From Pseudonocardia sp. C8 (GTDB lineage Bacteria > Actinomycetota > Actinomycetes > Mycobacteriales > Pseudonocardiaceae), in assembly GCF_014267175.1 (NCBI RefSeq), contig NZ_JACMTR010000002.1, positions 2,691,501-2,755,500 of the forward strand: DNA of 64,000 nucleotides, in the 5' to 3' direction. The notes under the pieces are model-generated. The model saw only the letters and a list, made by a program, of their open reading frames with translations. It did not search any database and was not told the DNA's origin. This document shows, in pieces, positions 43,836 through 51,965 of this stretch. Position 1 is the stretch's first letter, and each line of letters begins with the position of its first letter. Both the position numbers and the translations under genes were made by a program.

Positions 43836-44321
43836 TCAGCCCGCCGTCGGCGGCTGGTCGACCAGCTGGGCGAGGTAGAGCTGCTCACCGAGCCGGTCCA
43901 TCAGCTCCAGGTTGGTCTCGATGTAGTCGATGTGGTGCTCCTCGTCGGCGAGGATCTTCTCGAAGAGGTTCGCCGTGGTGATGTCGCCCTTCTCGCGGCA
44001 CAGCGCGATGCCGGGCCGCAGGCGCTCGACGACGCCCTGCTCGAGGGCCAGATCGGACTGCAGCTGCTCGCGGACGGACTGGCCGACGTTCAGCGTGAAC
44101 AGCCGCTGGTAGTTCGGCAGCCCCTCCAGGAACAGGATCCGGTCGGTGAGCTCCTCGGCGTGCCGCATCTCGTCGATCGACTCGTTGCGGGTGTAGGCCG
44201 CGAGCTTTGTCAGGCCCCAGTTCTGCTGCATCTTGGCGTGCAGGAAGTACTGGTTGATCGCCGTGAGCTCGCTGGTGAGCTGCTCGTTCAGCAGGCCGAT
44301 GATCTCGTCGTCACCGCGCAT
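43836..44321 (-). CDS. bfr: bacterioferritin
   Basis: A 161-residue haem-containing iron-storage ferritin that oxidises Fe2+ and stores it in a 24-mer. Met52 (IDEMRHAEE) is the haem ligand; ferroxidase ligands Glu18, Glu51, His54 and the later E and EEHHID residues are present. ATG 44321 follows GGGAG. The next upstream gene on the same strand encodes the bacterioferritin-associated ferredoxin, which releases the stored iron. Confidence 0.95.
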   Translation of the reverse strand: MRGDDEIIGLLNEQLTSELTAINQYFLHAKMQQNWGLTKLAAYTRNESIDEMRHAEELTDRILFLEGLPNYQRLFTLNVGQSVREQLQSDLALEQGVVERLRPGIALCREKGDITTANLFEKILADEEHHIDYIETNLELMDRLGEQLYLAQLVDQPPTAG

Positions 44322-44445
44322 GGCTCGCTCCACTCCCTCGTCCGGTACCGTCGACGAGGAATGTAGGCCAGGCCACACCGGGTGCGTCCGATCAGGACCG
44401 GCTCACGGTCGTAGAGCCTCACCTGTGTTGCGGTGAGCCCGTCGT

Positions 44446-44643
44446 TCAGGCCGACGCGGGCAGCCGGCCGACCTGCTCGCCGGGCGCCGTGGTCAGCAAC
44501 AGCGTCTGGAGCCGGTCGTGGCAGCTCCCGCAGCCGGTTCCGGCGCCGCACGCGTCCCCGATCGAGTCGACACATCGAGCTCCGGCACGGACACAGTCCC
44601 GCACCTCGACCTCGGTGACGGCGGCACAGATGCACGCGAACAC
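44446..44643 (-). CDS. bfd: bacterioferritin-associated ferredoxin
   Basis: A 65-residue [2Fe-2S] protein starting MFACICAAVTEVEVRDC. Ligands Cys4, Cys6, Cys38 and Cys41 have the exact Bfd spacing (TGCGSC at the end). Bfd passes electrons to bacterioferritin haem to mobilise iron in iron limitation. GTG 44643 follows AAGGGG; residues further upstream are not conserved. An iron-regulator-like palindrome lies 19 nt before the start, and bfr follows 124 nt downstream on the same strand. Confidence 0.9.
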   Translation of the reverse strand: MFACICAAVTEVEVRDCVRAGARCVDSIGDACGAGTGCGSCHDRLQTLLLTTAPGEQVGRLPASA

Positions 44644-44661
44644 AGTGACCCCTTGCTTCGT

Positions 44662-44677
44662 GATAGGCAAACCTATC
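44662..44677. promoter_or_regulatory. IdeR/DtxR-like box upstream of bfd
   Basis: On the bfd strand the site reads GATAGGTTTGCCTATC, with ATAGG/CCTAT symmetry, close to the core of the DtxR/IdeR box (TWAGGTWAGSCTWACCTWA). Position just upstream of bfd fits iron-dependent repression, as known for bfd genes. Confidence 0.6.
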
Positions 44678-44728
44678 CTGACATTCGATCACCCGTCTGC
44701 ACAAGGTTCCGCTCGTTACTCTGGGGCC

Positions 44729-46660
44729 GTGCCGCTGGAGGAGTACCGCCGCAAGCGCGATCCCCGCCGCACGCCGGAGCCCGTCCCCGACGACACCGCG
44801 GAGTCCGGCGGCAACGACCGGTTCGTGGTCCAGGAGCACCACGCCACCGCGCTGCACTGGGACCTGCGCCTGGAACGGGACGGGGTCCTGGCGTCGTGGG
44901 CCGTCCCGAAGGGTCTGCCGGAGGACTCCGAGACGGTCCGGATGGCCGTCCGCACCGAGGACCATCCGCTGGAGTACCTGGAGTTCCACGGGGAGATCCC
45001 GCGTGGCGAGTACGGCGGCGGCCGGATGACGGTGTGGGACTCCGGGCGCTACGACACCGAGAAGTGGAGCGACCGCGAGGTCGCGTTCGTGCTGCACGGC
45101 GAGCGCGCCCGGGGCCGGTACGTGCTCCTGCACCGGCCCGGCGAGCGGAAGGACCGGTGGCTGCTGCGGCGCACCCGCGAGCAGCCCGGCGACTCGGCGC
45201 CGACCGGTGCGCCGCTCCCCCGCGACGTCGTCCTGGGCGTCGCCGCCGCGGCCCGGCGGCTCCCGGCCGGTGACGGGTGGCGGGTCCGCCCGGTGTTCGG
45301 CGGCCGGCGGGTGCTGGTCCGCAGCGACGGGGGCCGGCTCACCCTGCGCCCGGTCGGCGACGACGGCGTCCCCGGCGAGCCGATCCCCACGCCCGGGCCG
45401 CTGCGGGACCTCGGGCCGGCGCTCGGTGCCGGCGGGCACCTGCTCGACGCCGAGCTGACCGCCCGCGGCGAGCTGTGGATCACCGACGTGCTGCACACCG
45501 GTGGCCGGGACGTCCGCCCGCTCCCCCTCGACGAGCGCCGCACGCTGCTGGAGGCCCTTCCGGTCGACGGCCCGCACCGCCGCGCCGTCCCGCTGTACCC
45601 GAACGCCGGCGCCCGGCTGCTCGACGCGATCCGCGCCCAGGGCCTGCCCGGGGCGGTGGCGCTCCGCGAGGGGTCCCGGTACCCGGGGGGCCCGACCGAC
45701 GACTGGCGGGAGGTCCGCGTGGGGTCCGCACCGAGCAGGCCGGCCCGCGAGGGCTACGGGCGGGCCGCGCTGAGCAACCCGGACAAGGTCCTCTACCCGG
45801 CCACCGGCACGACGAAGGCCGACGTCCTGGGCCACTACCTGGCCGTCGCCGAGGTGATGCTGCCGCACGTCGACAGCCGGCCGGTGACGCTGAAGCGCTG
45901 GCCGGACGGGGTGGAGTCGTCGTCGTTCTTCGAGAAGGACGTCTCCCGGCACGCCCCGCCGTGGCTGCGCACCGCCCGGGTCGGGACGCCCGGCGGCCGG
46001 TCGGAGTCCGCGGACTTCGCCGTGCTCGGCGACGCCGAGGGGCTGGCGTGGGCGGCGAACCTGGCCGCGCTGGAGCTGCACGTGCCGCAGTGGCGGCTGG
46101 GCCCGCGGGACGGCCGGCACCCGCCGGACCGGGTGGTGTTCGACCTCGACCCGGGAGAGGGCACGACGATCCTCGACTGCTGCCGGGTCGCGCTGCGGCT
46201 GCGCGCGCTGCTCGACGACCACGGCCTTCCGGTGTACCCGTCGACGTCCGGCGGGAAGGGCATGCAGCTCTACCTGCCGGTGCGGGTGACCGAGCCGGAA
46301 CGGACCTCCGAGTTCGCCCGCGAGGTCGCCGAGCGGCTCGCCGCCGCGCACCCGAAGGAGACGATCGCGGTCATGACCCGGGCCCGGCGGCGCGGGAAGG
46401 TCTTCGTCGACTGGAGCCAGAACAACACCGCCAAGACGACGATCGCGTCGTACTCGCTGCGCGGGCGGGAGCGCCCGACCGTGGCCACCCCGCTCACCTG
46501 GGACGAGGTGGAGGCCTGCCGCGAGCCCGAGGACCTCGTGTTCACCCTGGTCGACCTGCCGGGGCGGCTGGACACCCACGGGGACCTCATGCGTCCCCTG
46601 CTCGACACCGAGGGTTTCCGGCTCCCCCGTGGTGGGACGATCTTCGAGATGCCACGCTGA
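44729..46660 (+). CDS. ligD: LigD-like protein: phosphoesterase, decayed ligase core, polymerase
   Basis: A 643-residue protein in the order 3'-phosphoesterase (about 25-140), degenerate ligase-like region (165-330), primase-polymerase (345-643). The PE motifs FVVQEHHATALHWDLRLE and IPRGEYGGGRM are intact; the polymerase has LSNPDKVLYPATGTTKAD, the catalytic VFDLDPGEG (Asp472, Asp474) and SGGKGMQLYLP. In the middle, the adenylation motif KxDG is replaced by PVFGGRR and the EGVVAKR motif by PGAVALRE, so ligation is unlikely. NHEJ end-processing is inferred. No ku gene is nearby. GTG 44729 is used. Confidence 0.85.
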   Translation: MPLEEYRRKRDPRRTPEPVPDDTAESGGNDRFVVQEHHATALHWDLRLERDGVLASWAVPKGLPEDSETVRMAVRTEDHPLEYLEFHGEIPRGEYGGGRMTVWDSGRYDTEKWSDREVAFVLHGERARGRYVLLHRPGERKDRWLLRRTREQPGDSAPTGAPLPRDVVLGVAAAARRLPAGDGWRVRPVFGGRRVLVRSDGGRLTLRPVGDDGVPGEPIPTPGPLRDLGPALGAGGHLLDAELTARGELWITDVLHTGGRDVRPLPLDERRTLLEALPVDGPHRRAVPLYPNAGARLLDAIRAQGLPGAVALREGSRYPGGPTDDWREVRVGSAPSRPAREGYGRAALSNPDKVLYPATGTTKADVLGHYLAVAEVMLPHVDSRPVTLKRWPDGVESSSFFEKDVSRHAPPWLRTARVGTPGGRSESADFAVLGDAEGLAWAANLAALELHVPQWRLGPRDGRHPPDRVVFDLDPGEGTTILDCCRVALRLRALLDDHGLPVYPSTSGGKGMQLYLPVRVTEPERTSEFAREVAERLAAAHPKETIAVMTRARRRGKVFVDWSQNNTAKTTIASYSLRGRERPTVATPLTWDEVEACREPEDLVFTLVDLPGRLDTHGDLMRPLLDTEGFRLPRGGTIFEMPR

Positions 46661-46664
46661 CCGG

Positions 46665-47438
46665 GTGCCGCACCCGTACCTCGAGGGTCCGTTCCCGCGT
46701 GCCTACGCCCACCGCGGCTGGCACCTCGGCGAGCTCGCGGGCTGCGAGAACACGATCGCCGCGTTCGTGGCCGCCGCCGACCACGGCCTGCGTTACGTGG
46801 AGATGGACGTGCACGCCAGCGCCGACGGTGTCCCGTTCGTGCACCACGACCCGACGCTGGACCGCACGACCGACACCGCGGGGCGGATCGACCGGCTCAC
46901 CGCCGCCGAGCTGGACACCGTCCGGGTGCGGGGCCGGGAGCCGCTGCCGCGGCTGTCCGACGTGCTCGCCGCGCTGCCCGGCATCCGGATCACGATCGAG
47001 CTGAAGTCGGACGCGGTGATCGCCCCCACGCTGGCCGCGCTCGACGCGGCCGGCGCGTGGGACCGGGTGTGCCTGGGCTCGTTCCACGACCGCAGGCTGA
47101 TCGCCGCCCGGCGGGCCGCGGGCCACGTGCTGTGCACGTCGATGGGCCAGCACGCGGTCACCGCGCTGCGGGCCCGCGCGTGGGGCGCGCCGCGGTGGAT
47201 CCTGCCCCCGCCCGCCGGGCTGCTCGCGCAGGTCCCGCCGGCGTTCGGCCGGATCCCGGTGGCCGCGGACCGCCGGTTCGTCGCCGCCGCGCACGCGACC
47301 GGGCGGGAGGTGCACGTGTGGACGGTCGACGAGCCGGCGCAGATGCACGCCCTGCTGGATCTCGGTGTGGACGGGCTGCTGTCCGACCGGCCCGACCGGC
47401 TGCTGCAGGTGCTCGGCGAGCGGGCCGGATCTGCGTGA
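46665..47438 (+). CDS. glycerophosphodiester phosphodiesterase
   Basis: A 257-residue GDPD-family TIM barrel with YAHRGWHLG and the catalytic ENTIAAF, VEMDVHASADGVPFVHHD (metal and catalytic residues) and LSDVLAALPG, then IELKSD and the terminal VDGLLSDRPDRL. It releases glycerol-3-phosphate from glycerophosphodiesters. It lacks a signal peptide, so it acts inside the cell. GTG 46665 is 4 nt after the ligD-like stop, indicating cotranscription. Confidence 0.9.
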   Translation: MPHPYLEGPFPRAYAHRGWHLGELAGCENTIAAFVAAADHGLRYVEMDVHASADGVPFVHHDPTLDRTTDTAGRIDRLTAAELDTVRVRGREPLPRLSDVLAALPGIRITIELKSDAVIAPTLAALDAAGAWDRVCLGSFHDRRLIAARRAAGHVLCTSMGQHAVTALRARAWGAPRWILPPPAGLLAQVPPAFGRIPVAADRRFVAAAHATGREVHVWTVDEPAQMHALLDLGVDGLLSDRPDRLLQVLGERAGSA

Positions 47439-47481
47439 TCACACGCAGGCCGGTGTCGGTGCCCGCCGATACCCTCGTGCC

Positions 47482-48816
47482 GTGACCGCTCCCGTGCTGC
47501 CCGAGGCCGGGCCCCGCCGTTCCCGCGTGTGGGCGTGGGCGCTGTGGGACTGGGGCTCGTCGGGGTTCCAGCACATCGCGCTGACCTTCGTGTTCTCGGT
47601 GTACCTGACCGACGCCGTCGGGGCCGGCCTGCCCGGGCCGGTCTCGGCGAACAGCTGGCTGGCCTGGTCCACCGCGGCCGCCGGGCTGCTGATCGCGCTG
47701 ATGGCCCCGGTGATCGGGCAGAGCGCGGACCGCAGGGGACAGCGGCTGCGCGCGACCGGCGTGTGGACGGCGCTGGTCGTGCTCTGCATGGTCGGCATGT
47801 TCTGGGTGCGTGCGGACTGGACCCACCTGTGGCTGGGGCTGCTGCTGCTCGGCCTGGCGTCGATCTTCGCCGAGCTGTCCTACGTGTCGTACTACGCGTT
47901 GATGGCGCAGGTCTCCACGCCGGCGACGGTCGGCCGGGTGTCCGGGTTCGGCTGGGCGCTGGGCTACCTCGGCGGGATCATCCTGCTGCTGGGCGTGTAC
48001 GTCGGCTTCCTGTCCGGGGACGGCGGCCTGTTCGGGGTGCCGACCGCGGACGGTCTCGACGTGCGGATCTCGGTGCTGGTCGCGGCGGCCTGGTTCGCGG
48101 TGTTCGCCGTGCCGATGTTCGTGGCGCTCCCCGAGACGGCACCGGCGGTGCCCGACGCGCCGAAGCTGGGCGTCGCCGGGTCCTACCGGAAGCTGGTCAC
48201 CGACCTGGTGGCGCTGTACCGGGCCAGCCCGCACACCGTGTGGTTCCTGGGCGCCAGCGCGCTCTACCGGGACGGCCTGAACGCGATCTTCGCGTTCGGC
48301 GGGGTGCTCGCGGTGACCGTGTACGGGCTGGACCCCGGCCAGGTGCTGATCTTCGGTGTGGCGATCAACGTGGTGGCCGCGCTCGGGGCGCTGGCCGGGG
48401 GCCGGCTCGACGACCGGTTCGGGCCCAAGGCGGTCGTCGTCGGGTCGCTGGCCGGGCTGGTCGTGGTCGGGTGCGTGCTGCTGGTGGTGTCCGGACCGGT
48501 GATGTTCTGGGTGTTCGGTCTCGTCCTGGGGATCTTCGTCGGGCCGGCGCAGGCGTCGTCGCGGTCGTACCTGCTGCGGGTCTGCCCCGGCGGGCAGGAG
48601 GGCCAGATGTTCGGCCTCTACGCGACCACCGGCCGCGCGGTGTCGTTCCTGGCGCCCGCACTGATCGGGCTGTTCACCTTCGCGTTCGGATCCGACCGGG
48701 CCGGCACGGTCGGCATCGTGCTCGTCCTGCTGGCGGGGCTGGTGGCGCTGCTGCCGGTGCGGGCCCCGGAGCAGCACGGTCGTCCACGGGTCGAGGGCGA
48801 TCCGGCAGGAGCGTGA
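47482..48816 (+). CDS. MFS transporter of the UMF1/Atg22-like group
   Basis: A 444-residue membrane protein with about 12 helices. WAWALWDWGSSGFQHIALTFVFSVYLTDA and APVIGQSADRRGQRL are typical of the UMF1 (Atg22-like) MFS subgroup, as is YVSYYALMAQVSTPATVGRVSGFGWALGYLGGI. Substrate unknown, possibly an efflux role. GTG 47482 is 6 nt after TACCCT (47470-47475), a leaderless-type start. Confidence 0.87.
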   Translation: MTAPVLPEAGPRRSRVWAWALWDWGSSGFQHIALTFVFSVYLTDAVGAGLPGPVSANSWLAWSTAAAGLLIALMAPVIGQSADRRGQRLRATGVWTALVVLCMVGMFWVRADWTHLWLGLLLLGLASIFAELSYVSYYALMAQVSTPATVGRVSGFGWALGYLGGIILLLGVYVGFLSGDGGLFGVPTADGLDVRISVLVAAAWFAVFAVPMFVALPETAPAVPDAPKLGVAGSYRKLVTDLVALYRASPHTVWFLGASALYRDGLNAIFAFGGVLAVTVYGLDPGQVLIFGVAINVVAALGALAGGRLDDRFGPKAVVVGSLAGLVVVGCVLLVVSGPVMFWVFGLVLGIFVGPAQASSRSYLLRVCPGGQEGQMFGLYATTGRAVSFLAPALIGLFTFAFGSDRAGTVGIVLVLLAGLVALLPVRAPEQHGRPRVEGDPAGA

Positions 48817-48966
48817 ACACTCGGCGACACGGCGGTGAGTAGGGTCACACACGGCTGACACGTCACATCCGCGTGTGTAACGGGGCGCGTTAGGGAACAC
48901 TGGCGCATCGGGCGCAGAACGGGTTGCCCCCGGGTCGAAACCGGAGGAACTCACTGCCCTGCCGCC

Positions 48967-48991
48967 GGAATACCGTAGCGCCACGAACGTT
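48967..48991 (+). promoter_or_regulatory. SigH/SigR-type promoter of rbpA
   Basis: GGAA (48967-48970), 18 nt, then GTT (48989-48991) match the consensus GGAA-N18-GTT of disulfide/heat-stress ECF sigma factors. The rbpA gene of Streptomyces is a known member of that regulon. The rest of 48817-49060 shows no gene. Confidence 0.6.
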
Positions 48992-49060
48992 ACACCGGTG
49001 GCGGCGACGTAACCGTCGAGGTGCCGCCGCCTCGACAGACCGCAAGGAGGGTGACGACGC

Positions 49061-49402
49061 ATGGCCGACCGCGTTCTGCGTGGCAGCCGGCTCGGGGCTG
49101 TCAGCTACGAGACCGACCGCAACCACGACCTGGCGCCGCGGCAGATGGTCCGTTATGTGTCCGAGTCCGGCCACGAGTTCGAGGTGCCGTTCGCGAACGA
49201 TGCCGAGGCGCCGGCGACCTGGGAGTCGCCGCAGGGCGGCATCGGCCGGCGGGTCGACGGGACCGAGCCGGAGCAGAAGAAGCAGAAGCCCCCGCGCACG
49301 CACTGGGACATGCTGCTCGAGCGGCGCTCGATCGCCGAGCTCGAGGAGCTGCTCAACGAGCGGCTGGAGATGCTGCGCGAGCGGCGCGCCGAGATCGCCT
49401 GA
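49061..49402 (+). CDS. rbpA: RNA polymerase-binding protein RbpA
   Basis: A 113-residue actinobacterial transcription factor that stabilises RNA polymerase with the principal sigma factor. MADRVLRGSRLGAVSYETDR is the conserved N-tail and core start; PPRTHWDMLLERRSIAELEE is the sigma-interaction domain. The metal-site cysteines of Streptomyces RbpA are missing, as in some relatives. AAGGAGG precedes ATG 49061 by 10 nt; a stress-type promoter is upstream and a strong hairpin terminator follows. Confidence 0.96.
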   Translation: MADRVLRGSRLGAVSYETDRNHDLAPRQMVRYVSESGHEFEVPFANDAEAPATWESPQGGIGRRVDGTEPEQKKQKPPRTHWDMLLERRSIAELEELLNERLEMLRERRAEIA

Positions 49403-49420
49403 CTCGGATCACGATCGTCC

Positions 49421-49455
49421 GGAGCCCGGGCCCCTCGTGGAGGGGCCCGGGCTCC
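49421..49455. terminator. intrinsic-type terminator after rbpA
   Basis: GGAGCCCGGGCCCCTC (49421-49436) and GAGGGGCCCGGGCTCC (49440-49455) are perfectly complementary with a 3-nt loop. It lies 18 nt after the rbpA stop and has no U-run. Confidence 0.85.
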
Positions 49456-49485
49456 GTCGTGTCCGCGCAGGCATGATGGCCGGTG

Positions 49486-51189
49486 ATGACCGATCACACC
49501 CGCCGCGTGCGTGACCTCGCCGACGACCACGTCCGCCGGCTCGCCGAGCTCGACCCGATCGTCGCGGGCGACCTCGGGTACGCCGAGCGGCAGGACGAGC
49601 TGCCCGACCTCTCCCCCGACGGCATCGCCGCCGACGTCGCGGTCTGCCGGGACACCCTGGACCGGCTCGCCGCGCTGCCCGAGCCCACCGATCCCGACGA
49701 GCGGCGCTGCGCCCGGCTGCTGACCGAGCGGCTCGGCGCCCGGATCGCGCACGCCGAGTCCGGCGAGCCGCTGCGGGCGGTGCAGGAGCTGTTCGGCCCG
49801 CTGGCCACGATCCGCACCGCGTTCACCCTCATGCCGCTCGACGGCGAGGACGCCTGGGCGACCGTCGCCGCGCGGATGGCGAACGTCCCGGCCGCGCTCG
49901 ACCAGTACCGGGCCTCGCTGGCCGAGGGCCGCCGGCGGGGGCTGCTCGCCGCGCCCCGCCAGGTCGTCCGGGTCGCCGAGCAGATCGCCGCCTGGAACGC
50001 CGACGCCGGTGGCCGCGGCTGGTTCGCGGCGTTCGCCGAGCCCGCCGAGGTCGGGCCCGCGGTGCGGGCCGGGCTGGACCGGGGCGCGGCCGCGGCCGCC
50101 GGGGCGCTCGCCGGGCTCCGCGACTGGCTGTGCGCCGAGTACCTGCCGGTGGCCGAGGGCACCCCGGACGGCGTCGGACCCGACCGGTACCGGATCGCCT
50201 GCCGGTACTGGAACGGCGCCGACATCGACCCCGGCGAGGTGTACGCCTGGGGCTGGTCGGAGTTCCGGCGGATCCGCGCCGAGATGGACGCCGAGGCCGA
50301 CCGCGTGCTGCCCGGCGCGACGACCCGCGAGGCGATGGCCTTCCTGGACACCGACGGCGGCACGACCGGTGTGATCGAGGGGGGCGCGGCGGCCCGCGCC
50401 CACCTGCAGAAGATCATGGACTCGACGATCGCCGAGCTCGACGGGACGCACTTCGACCTGTCCGGGCGGCTCCGCGCGGTCGAGTCCCGGCTCGCCCCCG
50501 CCGGGAGCGCCGCGGCGCCGTACTACACGCCGCCGTCGCTGGACTTCTCCCGGCCCGGCCGCACCTGGCTGCCCGCCACCCCGGACGACCGCTACCCGCT
50601 CTGGGACCTGATCAGCACCTGGTACCACGAGGGCGTCCCGGGCCATCACCTGCAGCTGGCGTCCTGGGCGCTGCGGTCGTCGGAGCTGTCGACCTTCCAG
50701 ACGTCGCTGGTGGGCGCCGTGAGCGCCGACGTCGAGGGGTGGGCGCTCTACGCCGAGCGGCTGATGGACGAGCTCGGCTACCACACCGACCCCGGCTCGC
50801 GGCTCGGCTACCTCAACGCGCAGATGATGCGCGCGGTCCGGGTGGTGATCGACCTGGGCATGCACCTGGGGCTGCGGGTGCCGGGGGACTCGCCGGTCGG
50901 CGCCGGCGAGACCTGGACCCCGGAGCTGGGCCGGGAGTTCTTCGGGCTGCACGTCGGCGGCGGCGACGCGCTGGCCGACTCGGAGCTGCTGCGCTACCTG
51001 GGCGGGCCGGGCCAGGCGATCGGCTACAAGCTCGGTGAGCGGGCCTGGCTGACCGGCCGGGACCGGGCCCGGATCGCGCACGAGGCCCGGGGCGAGACGT
51101 TCGACCTGGCCGCGTGGCACGCCGCGGCGCTGGCCCAGGGCACCCTCGGGCTGGACGACCTGGTGCCGGAGCTGGCGGAGCTGCGTTAG
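49486..51189 (+). CDS. DUF885 family metallohydrolase
   Basis: A 567-residue cytoplasmic protein of the DUF885 family, related to M32-like metallopeptidases. The zinc-binding HEGVPGHHLQ is at about 381-390, with an ADVEGWALYAERLMDELGY downstream helix containing the third ligand Glu. Substrates are unknown; family members are probably peptidases. The adjoining GTG at 49483 is the alternative start. The stop overlaps the stop of the convergent ppm1 gene by 3 nt. Confidence 0.87.
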   Translation: MTDHTRRVRDLADDHVRRLAELDPIVAGDLGYAERQDELPDLSPDGIAADVAVCRDTLDRLAALPEPTDPDERRCARLLTERLGARIAHAESGEPLRAVQELFGPLATIRTAFTLMPLDGEDAWATVAARMANVPAALDQYRASLAEGRRRGLLAAPRQVVRVAEQIAAWNADAGGRGWFAAFAEPAEVGPAVRAGLDRGAAAAAGALAGLRDWLCAEYLPVAEGTPDGVGPDRYRIACRYWNGADIDPGEVYAWGWSEFRRIRAEMDAEADRVLPGATTREAMAFLDTDGGTTGVIEGGAAARAHLQKIMDSTIAELDGTHFDLSGRLRAVESRLAPAGSAAAPYYTPPSLDFSRPGRTWLPATPDDRYPLWDLISTWYHEGVPGHHLQLASWALRSSELSTFQTSLVGAVSADVEGWALYAERLMDELGYHTDPGSRLGYLNAQMMRAVRVVIDLGMHLGLRVPGDSPVGAGETWTPELGREFFGLHVGGGDALADSELLRYLGGPGQAIGYKLGERAWLTGRDRARIAHEARGETFDLAAWHAAALAQGTLGLDDLVPELAELR

Positions 51190-51965
51190 CCGGGGGTGTG
51201 CGCGCCCTCGGCGACCGGGCCCGCGGGATGCTGGGGGGTGGTCCGCCCGAGCCGGTGCGACACGCCCCAGCACGTCACTCGCCAGAGCGCTTCGGCGACG
51301 ATCGCCCCGTTCATCTTCGACGAACCGCGGGCCCGTTCGGTGAAGGTGATCGGCACCTCGCGGATCCGGAAGCCGGCCTGCACGGCCCGCCAGGCCATGT
51401 CGACCTGGAAGCAGTAGCCGTGGGAGGCGACCGTGTCGAGGTGCAGCTGTTCGAGCACGGTGCGGCGGTACACCCGGTAGCCGCCGGTGATGTCGCGGAT
51501 CGGGACGCCGAGCGCCAGCCGGGAGTACAGGTTGCCGCCCCGGGACAGGACCTCGCGGTGCCACGGCCAGTCGACGACCCGGCCGCCGGGCACGTAGCGG
51601 GAGCCGAGGACGACGTCGGCGTCGTCCAGCGCGGCCAGCAGCGCGGGCAGGTCCTCGGGGGCGTGCGAGCCGTCGGCGTCCATCTCGACGACGACCTGGT
51701 GCTCGCCGGTCAGGGCGTGCCGGAACCCCTCCAGGTAGGCGGCGCCGAGCCCGGTCTTGCCGGCCCGGTGCAGCACGCGCACGCGGTCGTCGGCGGCGGC
51801 GAGCCGGTCGGCGAGCTGGCCGGTGCCGTCCGGGCTGGCGTCGTCGACGACGAGCACGTCGGCCTCGGGGACGGAGGCGTGCAGCCGGGCCAGGGCCGGA
51901 GCGAGGTTGTCCCGCTCCTCGTAGGTCGGCATGACGACCAGGACCGGGCCCGGTGGTTCAGCCAT
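51186..51965 (-). CDS. ppm1: polyprenol monophosphomannose synthase
   Basis: A 259-residue GT2 glycosyltransferase (dolichol-phosphate mannose synthase type) that transfers mannose from GDP-Man to polyprenyl phosphate, feeding lipoglycan and protein mannosylation. VVMPTYEERDNLAPAL, LVVDDASPDGTGQLAD, EMDADGSH and the PITFTERARGSSKM region are conserved. It lacks C-terminal membrane helices, so it is a soluble or peripheral form. Its start overlaps the lnt stop by 8 nt; in M. tuberculosis the same pair is one fused protein. Confidence 0.93.
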   Translation of the reverse strand: MAEPPGPVLVVMPTYEERDNLAPALARLHASVPEADVLVVDDASPDGTGQLADRLAAADDRVRVLHRAGKTGLGAAYLEGFRHALTGEHQVVVEMDADGSHAPEDLPALLAALDDADVVLGSRYVPGGRVVDWPWHREVLSRGGNLYSRLALGVPIRDITGGYRVYRRTVLEQLHLDTVASHGYCFQVDMAWRAVQAGFRIREVPITFTERARGSSKMNGAIVAEALWRVTCWGVSHRLGRTTPQHPAGPVAEGAHTPG

